Shown here one piece after another: positions 55,106 to 63,994 of a DNA stretch of 64,000 bases. Where the stretch lies: positions 1,116,001 through 1,180,000 of the forward strand of contig NZ_SZYH01000001.1 of NCBI RefSeq assembly GCF_005298175.1, given 5' to 3'. The stretch's first letter is position 1. The number at the start of each line of letters is the position of its first letter. The notes under the pieces are model-generated. The model was not told where the DNA came from and made no database searches. It saw nothing but the letters and a program-made list of their open reading frames with translations. Position numbers and translations under genes: made by a program. This DNA is from Marinobacter panjinensis (GTDB lineage: Bacteria; Pseudomonadota; Gammaproteobacteria; Pseudomonadales; Oleiphilaceae).

Positions 55106-57223
55106 TCAGCCGTAGTTCTGCAGCAGGCTTGGAACGTCAATTATGAGTGCAATACGACCGTCACCGGTGATGGTTGCACCCGCCATACCCGGTGTTCCCT
55201 GCAGGGCCCGGCCAAGAGGCTTGATTACCACCTCTTCCTGGCCAACAAGCTGGTCCACCACAAAGCCAACGCGGCGTGTGCCCATGGCGACAATCACCAC
55301 GTGGGCGTTCTCCGGCTCCGGCTCTCCCGCCGCGCCTTTCACCAGCCACCGTTTGATGTGGAACAGCGGGAAGACCTTGTCGCGGACCACAATACATTCA
55401 CGCCCGTCAACGATGTTCTTTTTGCTCAGATCCAGGTGGAAAATCTCCACCACGTTCACCAGGGGCAAGGCGAAGGACTGGTCCCCGAGCATGATCATCA
55501 GGGTGGGCATGATGGCCAGCGTCAGCGGTACCTTGATGACGATGCGCGAGCCTTTGCCCAGCTCGGATTCGACACTCAGCTGACCGTTGAGCTGCCCGAT
55601 CTTGGTCTTGACCACGTCCATGCCAACGCCGCGCCCGGAGACATCGGAGATCTGGTCCTTGGTGGAAAAACCGGCGGCAAAAATCAGGTTGTAGCACTCT
55701 GCGTTTGTCAGCCGGTCTGCGGCATCCTTTTCATAGATGCCCTTTTCAACGGCTTTGCGCCGCAACACGTCCGGGTCCATACCGGCGCCATCGTCTTCGA
55801 TGAACAACAGGATATGGTCACCCTCCTGCTCAGCGGAGAGAGTTACTTTACCCTGACGAGGTTTCCCGGCTTTTTCACGGACATCGGGTGCTTCAATGCC
55901 ATGGTCAACCGAGTTGCGCACCAGGTGGACCAGAGGATCGGACAGTGCCTCTACGAGATTCTTGTCCAGGTCGGTATCTTCGCCGTGCATCTCAAGATTG
56001 ATTTCCTTCTTGAGACTCCGCGCAAGATCACGAACCACCCGCGGGAAGCGACCAAACACTTTCTTGATGGGCTGCATCCGCGTTGCCATCACGGCAGACT
56101 GGAGGTCCGTGGTGACCACATCCAGATTGGAGACAGCCTTGTGCATGTGCTCGTCTTCGCTCTGCGCACCCAGGCGCTGCAGGCGGTTACGCACCAGCAC
56201 CAGCTCACCCACCATGTTCATGATGTCATCAAGGCGCTTGGTATCAACCCGTACCGAGGTCTCGGCGACCGGAGCATTTGCTTCCCGGGATGGCATCGCG
56301 GGCGCAGCTGACGTGGCACCAGCCTTGCCTTCCGCCTGCGGCCTGTCGGAATTATCGGACGATTTGTCAGGCTTTGTGCTGGCTGGTCTGGCTGCCGGTT
56401 TTCTGTCGGCAGGGGCTTCAGAGGCGCCCGACGTTTCTGCCGTGGGGCTACCCCCCTTACCGTGCAGATCGTCCAGCAGCTTCTCGAACTCGTCGTCGGA
56501 AATCAGATCCTCACCGTCATTATTGCCGGCATCTTCAGGCTTCTCCGGCTCTTGATCATCAGCTTTACCCGTTTCTGGCGGGCCGGCGAACTGACCCTTG
56601 CCATGGAGCTGATCCAGCAGTGCTTCAAATTCATCATCGGAGATTTCGTCATCGCCGCCGGCAGACTGGCTGCCTCCCCCGGACTTGGCCGGAGCGCTGT
56701 TTTTCTCGTCTTCAAGGGCATCCAGCAGCTGTTCGAATTCGTCGTCGGTGATGTCACCGTTATCGTCGCTTGAGCCTGCTTCCGTCGCTGGTTCTGCCGG
56801 CTCTGCCGCTGCGTTTGCTGCCGGGGCTGCTCCCGCAGGTTTCGCCAGCGCATCCAGGGCGGCAATCAGTTCGTCGGGAGCGGGCGTCAGTTCTTCATGG
56901 TGACGAACCTGTTCGAACATGGCGTTGACATGGTCCAGCACTTCCAGCACCACGTCCATCAGCTCAGAGTCCACCTTGCGCTTGTGATTTCGCAGGATAT
57001 CAAACACGTTCTCCGCGGAATGGCAGCAGCGGACCAGGGCATCCAACTGAAGGAAGCCGGCACCGCCTTTTACCGTATGAAAACCACGGAAAATGGCGTT
57101 GAGCAGATCGCTGTCATCCGGATGTTGCTCAAGGTCGACAAGCTGCTCTGACAGCTTTTCGAGTATCTCGCCTGCTTCAACAAGGAAGTCCTGCAGGATC
57201 TCTTCATCGGCATCAAACGCCAT
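55106..57223 (-). CDS. cheA: Chemotaxis histidine kinase CheA
   Basis: The 705-residue kinase has an Hpt domain with phospho-acceptor H49 (FHTVKGGAGFLQL), a long acidic and Pro/Ala-rich linker (about 110-320), the dimerisation helices (VDTKRLDDIMNMVGELVLVR), the ATPase with N box HLVRNSVDHGIE, G1 DDGAGMD and G2 GRGVGMDVV, and the CheW-like regulatory end. The linker replaces a recognisable P2 domain and carries three copies of a DDEFE-x-LLD-x-L motif at about 158-171, 194-210 and 241-257. Same block as cheY, cheZ, cheB and parC/parP. Confidence 0.97.
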   Translation of the reverse strand: MAFDADEEILQDFLVEAGEILEKLSEQLVDLEQHPDDSDLLNAIFRGFHTVKGGAGFLQLDALVRCCHSAENVFDILRNHKRKVDSELMDVVLEVLDHVNAMFEQVRHHEELTPAPDELIAALDALAKPAGAAPAANAAAEPAEPATEAGSSDDNGDITDDEFEQLLDALEDEKNSAPAKSGGGSQSAGGDDEISDDEFEALLDQLHGKGQFAGPPETGKADDQEPEKPEDAGNNDGEDLISDDEFEKLLDDLHGKGGSPTAETSGASEAPADRKPAARPASTKPDKSSDNSDRPQAEGKAGATSAAPAMPSREANAPVAETSVRVDTKRLDDIMNMVGELVLVRNRLQRLGAQSEDEHMHKAVSNLDVVTTDLQSAVMATRMQPIKKVFGRFPRVVRDLARSLKKEINLEMHGEDTDLDKNLVEALSDPLVHLVRNSVDHGIEAPDVREKAGKPRQGKVTLSAEQEGDHILLFIEDDGAGMDPDVLRRKAVEKGIYEKDAADRLTNAECYNLIFAAGFSTKDQISDVSGRGVGMDVVKTKIGQLNGQLSVESELGKGSRIVIKVPLTLAIMPTLMIMLGDQSFALPLVNVVEIFHLDLSKKNIVDGRECIVVRDKVFPLFHIKRWLVKGAAGEPEPENAHVVIVAMGTRRVGFVVDQLVGQEEVVIKPLGRALQGTPGMAGATITGDGRIALIIDVPSLLQNYG

Positions 57224-57240
57224 GGGTTACCCTCTTTTAC

Positions 57241-58029
57241 TCAGAAACCAAGACTGGACAGAAGATCATCAACATCGTCCTGGCCCGATACAACATCTTC
57301 GCGTTCTTCGGCTTTTATCTGCGGCCCCACACCCTGCTCCGCCGATACTTTTTCCTTCTCTTCCAGTTCGTGCACGGTGCCGGTCATCTGGTCCACATGG
57401 CTGGCCATCACCACCAGGCTCAGCAGATGTTCCTCCACCTCTTTGACCAGTGTGGTGACCTTCTGGATGACCTGGCCGGTCAGGTCCTGAAAATCCTGGG
57501 CCAGCAGTATTTCCGACAGGTTCTGGTACATCGCGCCGGCATCGGTATTGAGGCTGACAAAAAAGGTATCTATCCGGGCATAGAGTTCGCGGAATTCCGC
57601 CGGCGCCATCTCACGGCGGCGCAGCCTCTGCCACTCGTCCCTCAGCTCTGCCGCTTCATCACGAATGGCGCTGGCCCGGGGCATGGCTTCTTCCACCAGG
57701 TCCATGGTGCGGTTAGCCGCCTTTCCCGTCATCTGGACCACGTATTCCAAGCGGTCCGACGCGTCGGTCATTTTTGACAGCGCTTCGGACTGTTCATCAT
57801 TACGCGGATCAACATGAAAGTTGCGAATTGCCTCATGGAGGCTGCGGGTCAGCCGGCCAACCTCGCGGTACAGACTCTGATCCCTTACCTCGCTGAGCTC
57901 ATTGATCAGTGTCATGGCCCGGGCATACTCTCCGGCATTGACCTGTTCAGCCAGTTCAGCGGCCTGGCTACGGAGCTTTTCCGTAATCTCCGGGTCGAGG
58001 CCCTGATGGTTCTTGTCATTTTCGCTCAT
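57241..58029 (-). CDS. cheZ: CheY-P phosphatase CheZ
   Basis: CheZ dephosphorylates CheY-P. The 262-residue protein is almost all helical, with the long hairpin and the catalytic segment ILLAQDFQDLTGQVIQKVTT (the essential Asp and Gln in DFQDLTGQ), and the C-terminal CheY-binding helix DDVDDLLSSLGF. The length fits the Pseudomonas form. It lies between cheY (21 bases) and cheA (17 bases). Confidence 0.97.
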   Translation of the reverse strand: MSENDKNHQGLDPEITEKLRSQAAELAEQVNAGEYARAMTLINELSEVRDQSLYREVGRLTRSLHEAIRNFHVDPRNDEQSEALSKMTDASDRLEYVVQMTGKAANRTMDLVEEAMPRASAIRDEAAELRDEWQRLRRREMAPAEFRELYARIDTFFVSLNTDAGAMYQNLSEILLAQDFQDLTGQVIQKVTTLVKEVEEHLLSLVVMASHVDQMTGTVHELEEKEKVSAEQGVGPQIKAEEREDVVSGQDDVDDLLSSLGF

Positions 58030-58050
58030 GGGAGCCCGTCCGACCTCTGA

Positions 58051-58434
58051 TTACTGGATTCGCTCGAAGATCTTCTCAATCTTCTCCTTGAGGACCGCTG
58101 CAGTGAACGGCTTGACCACGTAGCCATTCACCCCGGCCTGCGCCGCCGCCACAATCTGATCCCGCTTGGCTTCGGCCGTTACCATGAGCACCGGCAGGGT
58201 CTTGAGGTTCTCATCGGCACGGACTTCCTTGAGCAGGTCCAGCCCGGACATGCCCGGCATGTTCCAGTCGGTAACCAGAAAATCGTATTTTCCGCTGCGG
58301 AGCATTGGCAGCGCGGTATTGCCATCATCCGCTTCATCGGTGTTGGTAAAGCCAAGATCGCGAAGCAGGTTCTTGATGATCCGTCGCATGGTGGAGAAAT
58401 CATCCACGATCAGGATTTTCATGTTTTTGTCCAA
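58051..58434 (-). CDS. cheY: Chemotaxis response regulator CheY
   Basis: CheY-P binds the flagellar switch. The protein is one receiver domain: acidic pair D11 and D12, phospho-acceptor D56 ([13 protein letters not shown]), threonine in MVTAEAKRD and lysine in VVKPFTA. I start at a TTG at 58434 because the only good ribosome site, GGAGG, is 5 bases ahead of it and 17 ahead of the ATG at 58422; the ATG gives the usual 123-residue form starting MKILIVDD. The 179-base gap to fliA holds no clear promoter that I can name. Confidence 0.96.
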   Translation of the reverse strand: MDKNMKILIVDDFSTMRRIIKNLLRDLGFTNTDEADDGNTALPMLRSGKYDFLVTDWNMPGMSGLDLLKEVRADENLKTLPVLMVTAEAKRDQIVAAAQAGVNGYVVKPFTAAVLKEKIEKIFERIQ

Positions 58435-58613
58435 TGGGACCTCCAGTATAAAACGCCCGGAATTCGTTTTTGGCTTCCGGCTCTCAGTCCAGCAAGCCGG
58501 CAGATTTACCGCTTATTGTGTTGCCTTTGGGCCGGTTGTAAAGCACCGGTTACCAAAAGGCTACAGTAAAGAATGCTTTGCAACGCTGCACAACGACTGC
58601 TACGCGACAGAGG

Positions 58614-59345
58614 TCACTTCTTCCAGTCAGAGAGCCGACCCCGCAATCTGAGCGCCGCCTGGCTGTGGATCTGGCTCACCCGGCTTTCGCTGACACCCAG
58701 AACTGCGCCAATTTCCTTGAGGTTCAGTTCTTCCTGGTAGTACAGACCAAGCACCAGTTTCTCGCGCTCTGGCAGATCGCCAATGGCCGTGGCCAGGTTC
58801 TTCCGGAAGTTGTCCGATGTCAGGCCTTCCAGTGGGTTGTCACTGGTCTCTGCTTCGTTTATCGGCAGGTCGCCGGATTCATTGAGCTCATCGAGGCTAA
58901 AAAGTCGGCCACTGTTGGCATCGCTCAGTGAGGAGTGGTATTCATCAAGGCTCTGGCCGAGTTCCTCGGCGACTTCCCAGTCCAGGGCTTCACGGCCCAG
59001 GCGGTCCTCGACGGCCTTGATGGCTTTGGCAATACGGCGGGAGTTTCTGTGTACGGAGCGGGGAACCCAGTCCCCCTTGCGGATCTCATCCACCATGGCA
59101 CCGCGGATCCGGATGCCTGCATAGGTTTCAAAGGTAGCCCCCCTGGTGGAGCTGTAACGTTGGGCCGCTTCCAGCAAACCGATCATACCAGCCTGCATAA
59201 GGTCCTCAAGCTGGACCGAGGCCGGCAGCCGGGCCATCAGATGAAGTGCGATTTTCTTGACCAGCGGCGCCTGCTCCTCAACAAGCTGTGAGGGCCCCTG
59301 CGTGCCGGTCCGGTGGTAGATTCCAAGTTCTTTCGCCAATGTCAT
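58614..59345 (-). CDS. fliA: Flagellar sigma factor FliA (sigma-28)
   Basis: The sigma factor for late flagellar and chemotaxis genes. The 243-residue protein has region 2 (LEDLMQAGMIGLLEAAQRYS, FETYAGIRIRGAMVDEIRKG), region 3 and region 4 with the helix-turn-helix LNLKEIGAVLGVSESRVSQI. No FlgM gene is in the window. It is 29 bases after fleN in the flhA-flhF-fleN-fliA group. A promoter that it should read lies ahead of parC. Confidence 0.97.
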   Translation of the reverse strand: MTLAKELGIYHRTGTQGPSQLVEEQAPLVKKIALHLMARLPASVQLEDLMQAGMIGLLEAAQRYSSTRGATFETYAGIRIRGAMVDEIRKGDWVPRSVHRNSRRIAKAIKAVEDRLGREALDWEVAEELGQSLDEYHSSLSDANSGRLFSLDELNESGDLPINEAETSDNPLEGLTSDNFRKNLATAIGDLPEREKLVLGLYYQEELNLKEIGAVLGVSESRVSQIHSQAALRLRGRLSDWKK

Positions 59346-59374
59346 GTATCCGGCTTTTCAGTGAAGGATCAAAA

Positions 59375-60187
59375 TCAGACTTCGACGAGCCGCTCCACAA
59401 AAAATTCCAGATGCCCCCGGGGCGATTGTGGTAACGGCCAGTTGTCGACTTTATCCGCCAGGCTCTTGATGGCAAGCGATGCCTTGGCACGGGGATAGGC
59501 ATCCAGCACGGCGCGCTGGCGTTGAACCGCCTTTTTCACGGCCTCGTCGTAGGGCACTATACCCACATATTGCAGTGCTACATCCAGAAACCGCTCGGTC
59601 ACTCTGGTCAGTTTTTCAAACAGATGGCGGCCTTCCTGCTCGTTACGCACCTGATTTGCCAGAATGCGGAAGCGGTTAGTGCCGTAATCACGGTTCATCA
59701 GTTTGATCAGGGCGTAAGCGTCGGTGATGGAGGTGGGTTCATCGCATACGACCAGCAACAACTCCTGGGAGGCTCGCAGGAAGCTGACCACAGAGTCGGA
59801 AATACCGGCCGCGGTATCCACGATCAGAACGTCAATCTGGTCGCCCAGTTCGCTGAAGGCATTGATCAGCCCGGCGTGCTCGAGCGAGGACAGCTGGGTC
59901 ATGCGCTGGGTACCGGAGGAGGCTGGCACAATCCTGATTCCGCCAGGACCGCTGACCAGCACATCGCGCAGGTCGCAGTCACCGGCAATAACATCCTGGA
60001 TGTTCCGGTTGGCGGTAATCCCCAGCAAAACGTCAATATTGCCAAGACCAAGATCGGCATCAAGCAGCACGACACGCCGCCCTTTCTGCGAAAGGGCGAT
60101 GCCGAGGTTCACCGCAACGTTACTCTTGCCAACGCCCCCCTTCCCGCCGGAAATCGCAATCACCTGTACCGGATGTGGTTTGCTCAT
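59375..60187 (-). CDS. fleN: Flagellar number regulator FleN
   Basis: FleN (FlhG) is a MinD-like ATPase that limits polar flagella to one, in Pseudomonas by restraining FleQ. The 270-residue protein has the deviant Walker A ISGGKGGVGKSNVAVNLG (residues 12-29), the switch segment LLDADLGLGNIDVLLG and the C-terminal amphipathic end. It lies between flhF and fliA, as is standard. This implies that a FleQ-type regulator exists elsewhere. Confidence 0.96.
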   Translation of the reverse strand: MSKPHPVQVIAISGGKGGVGKSNVAVNLGIALSQKGRRVVLLDADLGLGNIDVLLGITANRNIQDVIAGDCDLRDVLVSGPGGIRIVPASSGTQRMTQLSSLEHAGLINAFSELGDQIDVLIVDTAAGISDSVVSFLRASQELLLVVCDEPTSITDAYALIKLMNRDYGTNRFRILANQVRNEQEGRHLFEKLTRVTERFLDVALQYVGIVPYDEAVKKAVQRQRAVLDAYPRAKASLAIKSLADKVDNWPLPQSPRGHLEFFVERLVEV

Positions 60188-60233
60188 ACTGATTCTGATC
60201 TCTTGCCACGTTGAACCACAGGCTGTGTTGTTA

Positions 60234-61532
60234 TTAAACAGCGACCGCCTCTTGCTGCTGGAGTTTTTTCAGCCTTTCCACGGCCAGCCGCACCAACGGA
60301 ATGGGTTCGGCGTGGTGCAGGTCTTCAGGGATCTTCTGGCCGTTAGTGTAATAGGCAACCGGCAATCCCGTTTCCATAACAAATCCCAGCGATTCTCCCA
60401 GGGTCAGTGCTTCATCAATTTTTGTCACCACACACCCTGTGAGATTTGCCATCTTATAGCAATGCCAGACGGATTTCATGATGCGTGGCTGACTGGTCGC
60501 AGAAACCACCAGATGGGTGCGAATATTGTGATGACTGCGGGCCAGTTCCGTGAGTTGCTCATCGTACCCTTTATCGGTACTGGTCAGGCCTGCAGTGTCA
60601 ATCAGCACAAGGTGGCGGTCCGACAATTCGTCGAGAATATCATCCAGTGAATGGGTCTCATCCACTACCCGCACCGGGACATTCAGAATACGCCCGAACA
60701 CGAACAGTTGCTCGTGGGCAGCCACCCTGTAGCGATCCGTAGTCACCAATGCGAGGGAATCGGCGCCGTGGCGCAGTACATAATGGGCCGCAAGCTTGCC
60801 GATGGTGGTGGTCTTGCCAGAGCCTGTGGGGCCCACCAGGGCATAGACGCCACCCTCCTCGGGCCACTCGGCTCGGGAGGTTTTTACGCCGGCTGCCAGC
60901 ATTTTCAGCGACTGTTTCCAGCCATCTTCAAGACGCCCGGCACGATGACGACGAGACAATGAGCCGGCAAGCTCCTGGCCCAGACCGAATTCCTGCAGCC
61001 GTTCGGCCAACCGTTGCTGCACCGCATTCACTGCCGTTTTTTCAGGCTCGGCCGTCGCCCGGCGGGCACCAACCAGGTCCCTGAGAGAGCTGATTTCAGC
61101 GCGCATCTGGGCCAGTTCACCGGAATAGCCCGGGTTCGCGTTAACAGGCTCTTCCACCGTTAATTCGCTGCCGCCAAAAGCATCGGCCGCCAGACTGGCA
61201 TAACCCTGATCCGAACCATTATTGCGGCCGCCCGACCCGGAGCGCTTTTCCCGGACTTCCCGGATTCGCTCACGGGAACGGCCAAGTTCATCCTCCAGGC
61301 GGCGGTGCTGTTCCGCCTGGAGCTCTGCCAGCCGGGATCCATTGGTGGCTTCCCGTGCTGCATCTCCCAACCGTTGGCGCGCCATATTTTCGTCATAATC
61401 CAGCGCTGTCACAATTTCGACGCCACCATCCACACGACGATTGGACAGAATCACTGCATCGGGGCCCATCTGGTCCCGCACCTGGCGCAGCGCCTCTGCC
61501 ATGCTCTGGGCAAAAAACCGTTTTACTTTCAT
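60234..61532 (-). CDS. flhF: Flagellar placement GTPase FlhF
   Basis: FlhF is an SRP-type GTPase that places the flagellum at the pole. The 432-residue protein has a short N-terminal basic domain (MKVKRFFAQSMAEALRQVRD), a variable charged middle (about 75-165), and the NG domain with G1 VGPTGSGKTTTIGKLA at 233, DTAGL (G3) and TKIDEALTLG (G4). Lies between flhA and fleN. Confidence 0.97.
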   Translation of the reverse strand: MKVKRFFAQSMAEALRQVRDQMGPDAVILSNRRVDGGVEIVTALDYDENMARQRLGDAAREATNGSRLAELQAEQHRRLEDELGRSRERIREVREKRSGSGGRNNGSDQGYASLAADAFGGSELTVEEPVNANPGYSGELAQMRAEISSLRDLVGARRATAEPEKTAVNAVQQRLAERLQEFGLGQELAGSLSRRHRAGRLEDGWKQSLKMLAAGVKTSRAEWPEEGGVYALVGPTGSGKTTTIGKLAAHYVLRHGADSLALVTTDRYRVAAHEQLFVFGRILNVPVRVVDETHSLDDILDELSDRHLVLIDTAGLTSTDKGYDEQLTELARSHHNIRTHLVVSATSQPRIMKSVWHCYKMANLTGCVVTKIDEALTLGESLGFVMETGLPVAYYTNGQKIPEDLHHAEPIPLVRLAVERLKKLQQQEAVAV

Positions 61533-61592
61533 GATGACTCTTCCTCCCCGGTCAGCGCTACGTGGCGCCTTCCGCCTTGCCGTCCGCGGCCT

Positions 61593-63761
61593 TTACTGGC
61601 CAACGGATGCCACAATGGTGATCTGTTTGTTATCCGGTATTTCCTGGTACGACAACACGTGCAATCGCTCAACCCCGAAACTTGCAAACTTTGCCAGTAC
61701 CGGCCGTAGCGGCCCGGACACCAGCAGTATCGCCGGCTTGCCCAGCATCTCCTGGCGCTGGACGCTGTCCTGGAGTGAACGCTGGAGCTTCTCGACCATA
61801 TTCGGTTCCAGCACCAGCCCGATGTCTTCCTGACCGCCGGATTGTTGACTCTGTTGCATGGACTTCAGCAATAACTGTTCCAGGTCTGGATCCAGAGTGA
61901 TTACCGGAATCTCGGAGTCGTTGCCACAGATGCTCTGAACAATCATCCGGCGCAGTGACTGGCGGGCAACCGTGGTCAACAGTTTCGGGTCCTGGCTCTT
62001 TGGATGCACGTTCACGATGGCCTCGGCAATCGAGCGCATATCGCGGATTGGCACCTCTTCTTTCAACAGACTCTGCAGCACTTTCAACAGCAGACTGATG
62101 GAAACGGTAGTGGGAACCAGCTCTTCCGCCAGCTTCGGAGACACCTTTTCAAGCTGATCCAGCCATTTCTGGACCTCCTCGTGGCCCAGCAGTTCATGGG
62201 CGTGCTTCTGGAGGATCTGGTTGAGGTGTGTGGCCACCACGGTACTGGCATCCACCACGGTGTAGCCCAGGGTCTGCGCCTGGTCTTTCTTGTCCGGCTC
62301 TATCCAGCTGGCATCCAGACCAAAGGCGGGGTCCTTGCCCTCAATACCTTCAATCTTGCCAAACACCTGGCCGGGATCGATGGCCAGCTCCCGGTCCGGA
62401 TGGATTTCGGCCTCGGCGATGGTCACGCCCATCAGAGTAATGCGATACACATTGGGCATCAGGTCTAAGTTGTCGCGGATATGAACCGAAGGCATCAGGA
62501 ACCCCATGTCCTGGGAGAGCTTCTTGCGCACACCCTTGATTCGGCTCAGCAGCTGACCACCCTGGGATTTGTCCACCAGGGGAATCAGCCGGTAGCCGAC
62601 CTCAAGGCCGACGATGTCCACCGTGGCCACATCATCCCAGCCCAGCTCACGGGTCTCACCCGGCGCCGGAAGCTGGGCACCCTGGTCACCACCATCACCA
62701 CCGGACGGAATATCCCGGCCAGCCGGTCTTGCCCCGCCGCCTCTGACCGGAAACACCCCCTCTTCCTCAATGGTCTGGCGTTCCTGCTGCCAGATGTACC
62801 ATGCAATGCCACCGGAAATGGCGCCGAGGCCAAGAAAGGCGACGTGAGGCATGCCCGGGATCAGGCCGAGGATGACCAGAATCACCGCCGCAATACCCAG
62901 GGCCTTGGGCGCATTGAACATCTGCTGAAGTATCTGACCGCCCATGTCCTGGCTGGAGGTTACGCGGGTAACCATGATGGCGGCAGACGTTGACAGCAAC
63001 AGCGACGGAATCTGCGCTACCAGGCCGTCACCAATGGTCAGCAGAGCGTAGTTCTGGGTGGCGGTACCAAAATCCAGGCCGTGTTGAACCATACCGATGG
63101 CGATGCCGCCGATCAGGTTGATGGCAAGAATCAGCAGGCCGGCGACGGCGTCGCCCTTGACGAACTTGCTGGCACCGTCCATGGAGCCGTAGAAATCCGC
63201 TTCCTGGGCGATCTCGGATCGACGGTGCTTGGCCTCGTCCTGATTGATCAGGCCGGCATTGAGATCCGCATCGATAGCCATCTGCTTGCCGGGCATGGCA
63301 TCCAGGGTAAACCGCGCACTGACCTCGGAGACCCGGCCAGCACCTTTGGTCACCACCAGGAAGTTGATGATCATGAGAATGGCAAACACCACCAGGCCAA
63401 CCGCGTAGTTACCACCGATCAGCACCGCACCGAAGGATTCGATGACTTTACCGGCTGCGTCCCCGCCTTCATGGCCATTGAGCAGTACGATCCGGGTGGA
63501 CGCAACGTTGAGCGCCAACCTGAGCAGCGTTGCCACCAGCAATACCGTCGGAAAGGACGCAAATTCCATAGGGCGCAGGGCGTACACGCACACCAGCAGG
63601 ATCACGATGGAGAGGGTGATGTTGAAGGTAAAGAACACATCCAGCATGAATGCCGGCATGGGCAGTATCATCATGCCCAGCAATCCCATCAACATGATGG
63701 GTACGCCCAGATTACCCCGCGTCAGGGATTTGACATTATTGAGGACTAACGCTCGGTCCAT
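61593..63761 (-). CDS. flhA: Flagellar export gate protein FlhA
   Basis: FlhA is the large subunit of the flagellar type III export gate. The 722-residue protein has eight membrane helices in the first 330 residues, the conserved cytoplasmic loop with GRVSEVSARFTLDAMPGKQM and DADLNAGLINQDEAKHRRSE, and a C-terminal nonameric ring domain. The start has GGAGAG 9 bases upstream. First gene of the leftward block, with a sigma-54 site about 85 bases upstream. Confidence 0.98.
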   Translation of the reverse strand: MDRALVLNNVKSLTRGNLGVPIMLMGLLGMMILPMPAFMLDVFFTFNITLSIVILLVCVYALRPMEFASFPTVLLVATLLRLALNVASTRIVLLNGHEGGDAAGKVIESFGAVLIGGNYAVGLVVFAILMIINFLVVTKGAGRVSEVSARFTLDAMPGKQMAIDADLNAGLINQDEAKHRRSEIAQEADFYGSMDGASKFVKGDAVAGLLILAINLIGGIAIGMVQHGLDFGTATQNYALLTIGDGLVAQIPSLLLSTSAAIMVTRVTSSQDMGGQILQQMFNAPKALGIAAVILVILGLIPGMPHVAFLGLGAISGGIAWYIWQQERQTIEEEGVFPVRGGGARPAGRDIPSGGDGGDQGAQLPAPGETRELGWDDVATVDIVGLEVGYRLIPLVDKSQGGQLLSRIKGVRKKLSQDMGFLMPSVHIRDNLDLMPNVYRITLMGVTIAEAEIHPDRELAIDPGQVFGKIEGIEGKDPAFGLDASWIEPDKKDQAQTLGYTVVDASTVVATHLNQILQKHAHELLGHEEVQKWLDQLEKVSPKLAEELVPTTVSISLLLKVLQSLLKEEVPIRDMRSIAEAIVNVHPKSQDPKLLTTVARQSLRRMIVQSICGNDSEIPVITLDPDLEQLLLKSMQQSQQSGGQEDIGLVLEPNMVEKLQRSLQDSVQRQEMLGKPAILLVSGPLRPVLAKFASFGVERLHVLSYQEIPDNKQITIVASVGQ

Positions 63762-63845
63762 GCCGGGAAACTCTCCGATAAGCGGTTAACCGCGGTCATT
63801 CGCGGGTGGTTTTTTGACGCCGACGCATCGATGGAAGGGGTATTC

Positions 63846-63860
63846 GCAAGATCCGTACCA
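63846..63860 (-). promoter_or_regulatory. Sigma-54 promoter of the flhA group
   Basis: Leftward, TGGTAC at 63860-63855, five bases, TTGC at 63849-63846. This matches the -24/-12 consensus TGGCAC-N5-TTGC with one change, and both key GG and GC pairs are kept at the right spacing. The start would be near 63834 with a leader of about 73 bases. Flagellar flhA genes of Pseudomonas are sigma-54 and FleQ dependent. Confidence 0.75.
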
Positions 63861-63994
63861 GCCCTCAGGGTTTTTATCTCCACCATGCCTGACGGACCTG
63901 TCGATATACGGTATCCTTGCGCCATTTGCCGGCCTTTGCGCCGCGCCGACATTCAGCATTCAGCCACAGACCAGAACGCAAAAAAGGTGAGCCC

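Noticed and set aside
58435-58613. Sigma-28 promoter ahead of cheY
   Set aside because: GCGGTAAA resembles the -10 but the -35 (CCCAAAGG) does not fit at 11-base spacing.
63746-63952. 68-codon leftward ORF overlapping the flhA start
   Set aside because: It covers the sigma-54 promoter and leader, has no ribosome site and no plausible fold.
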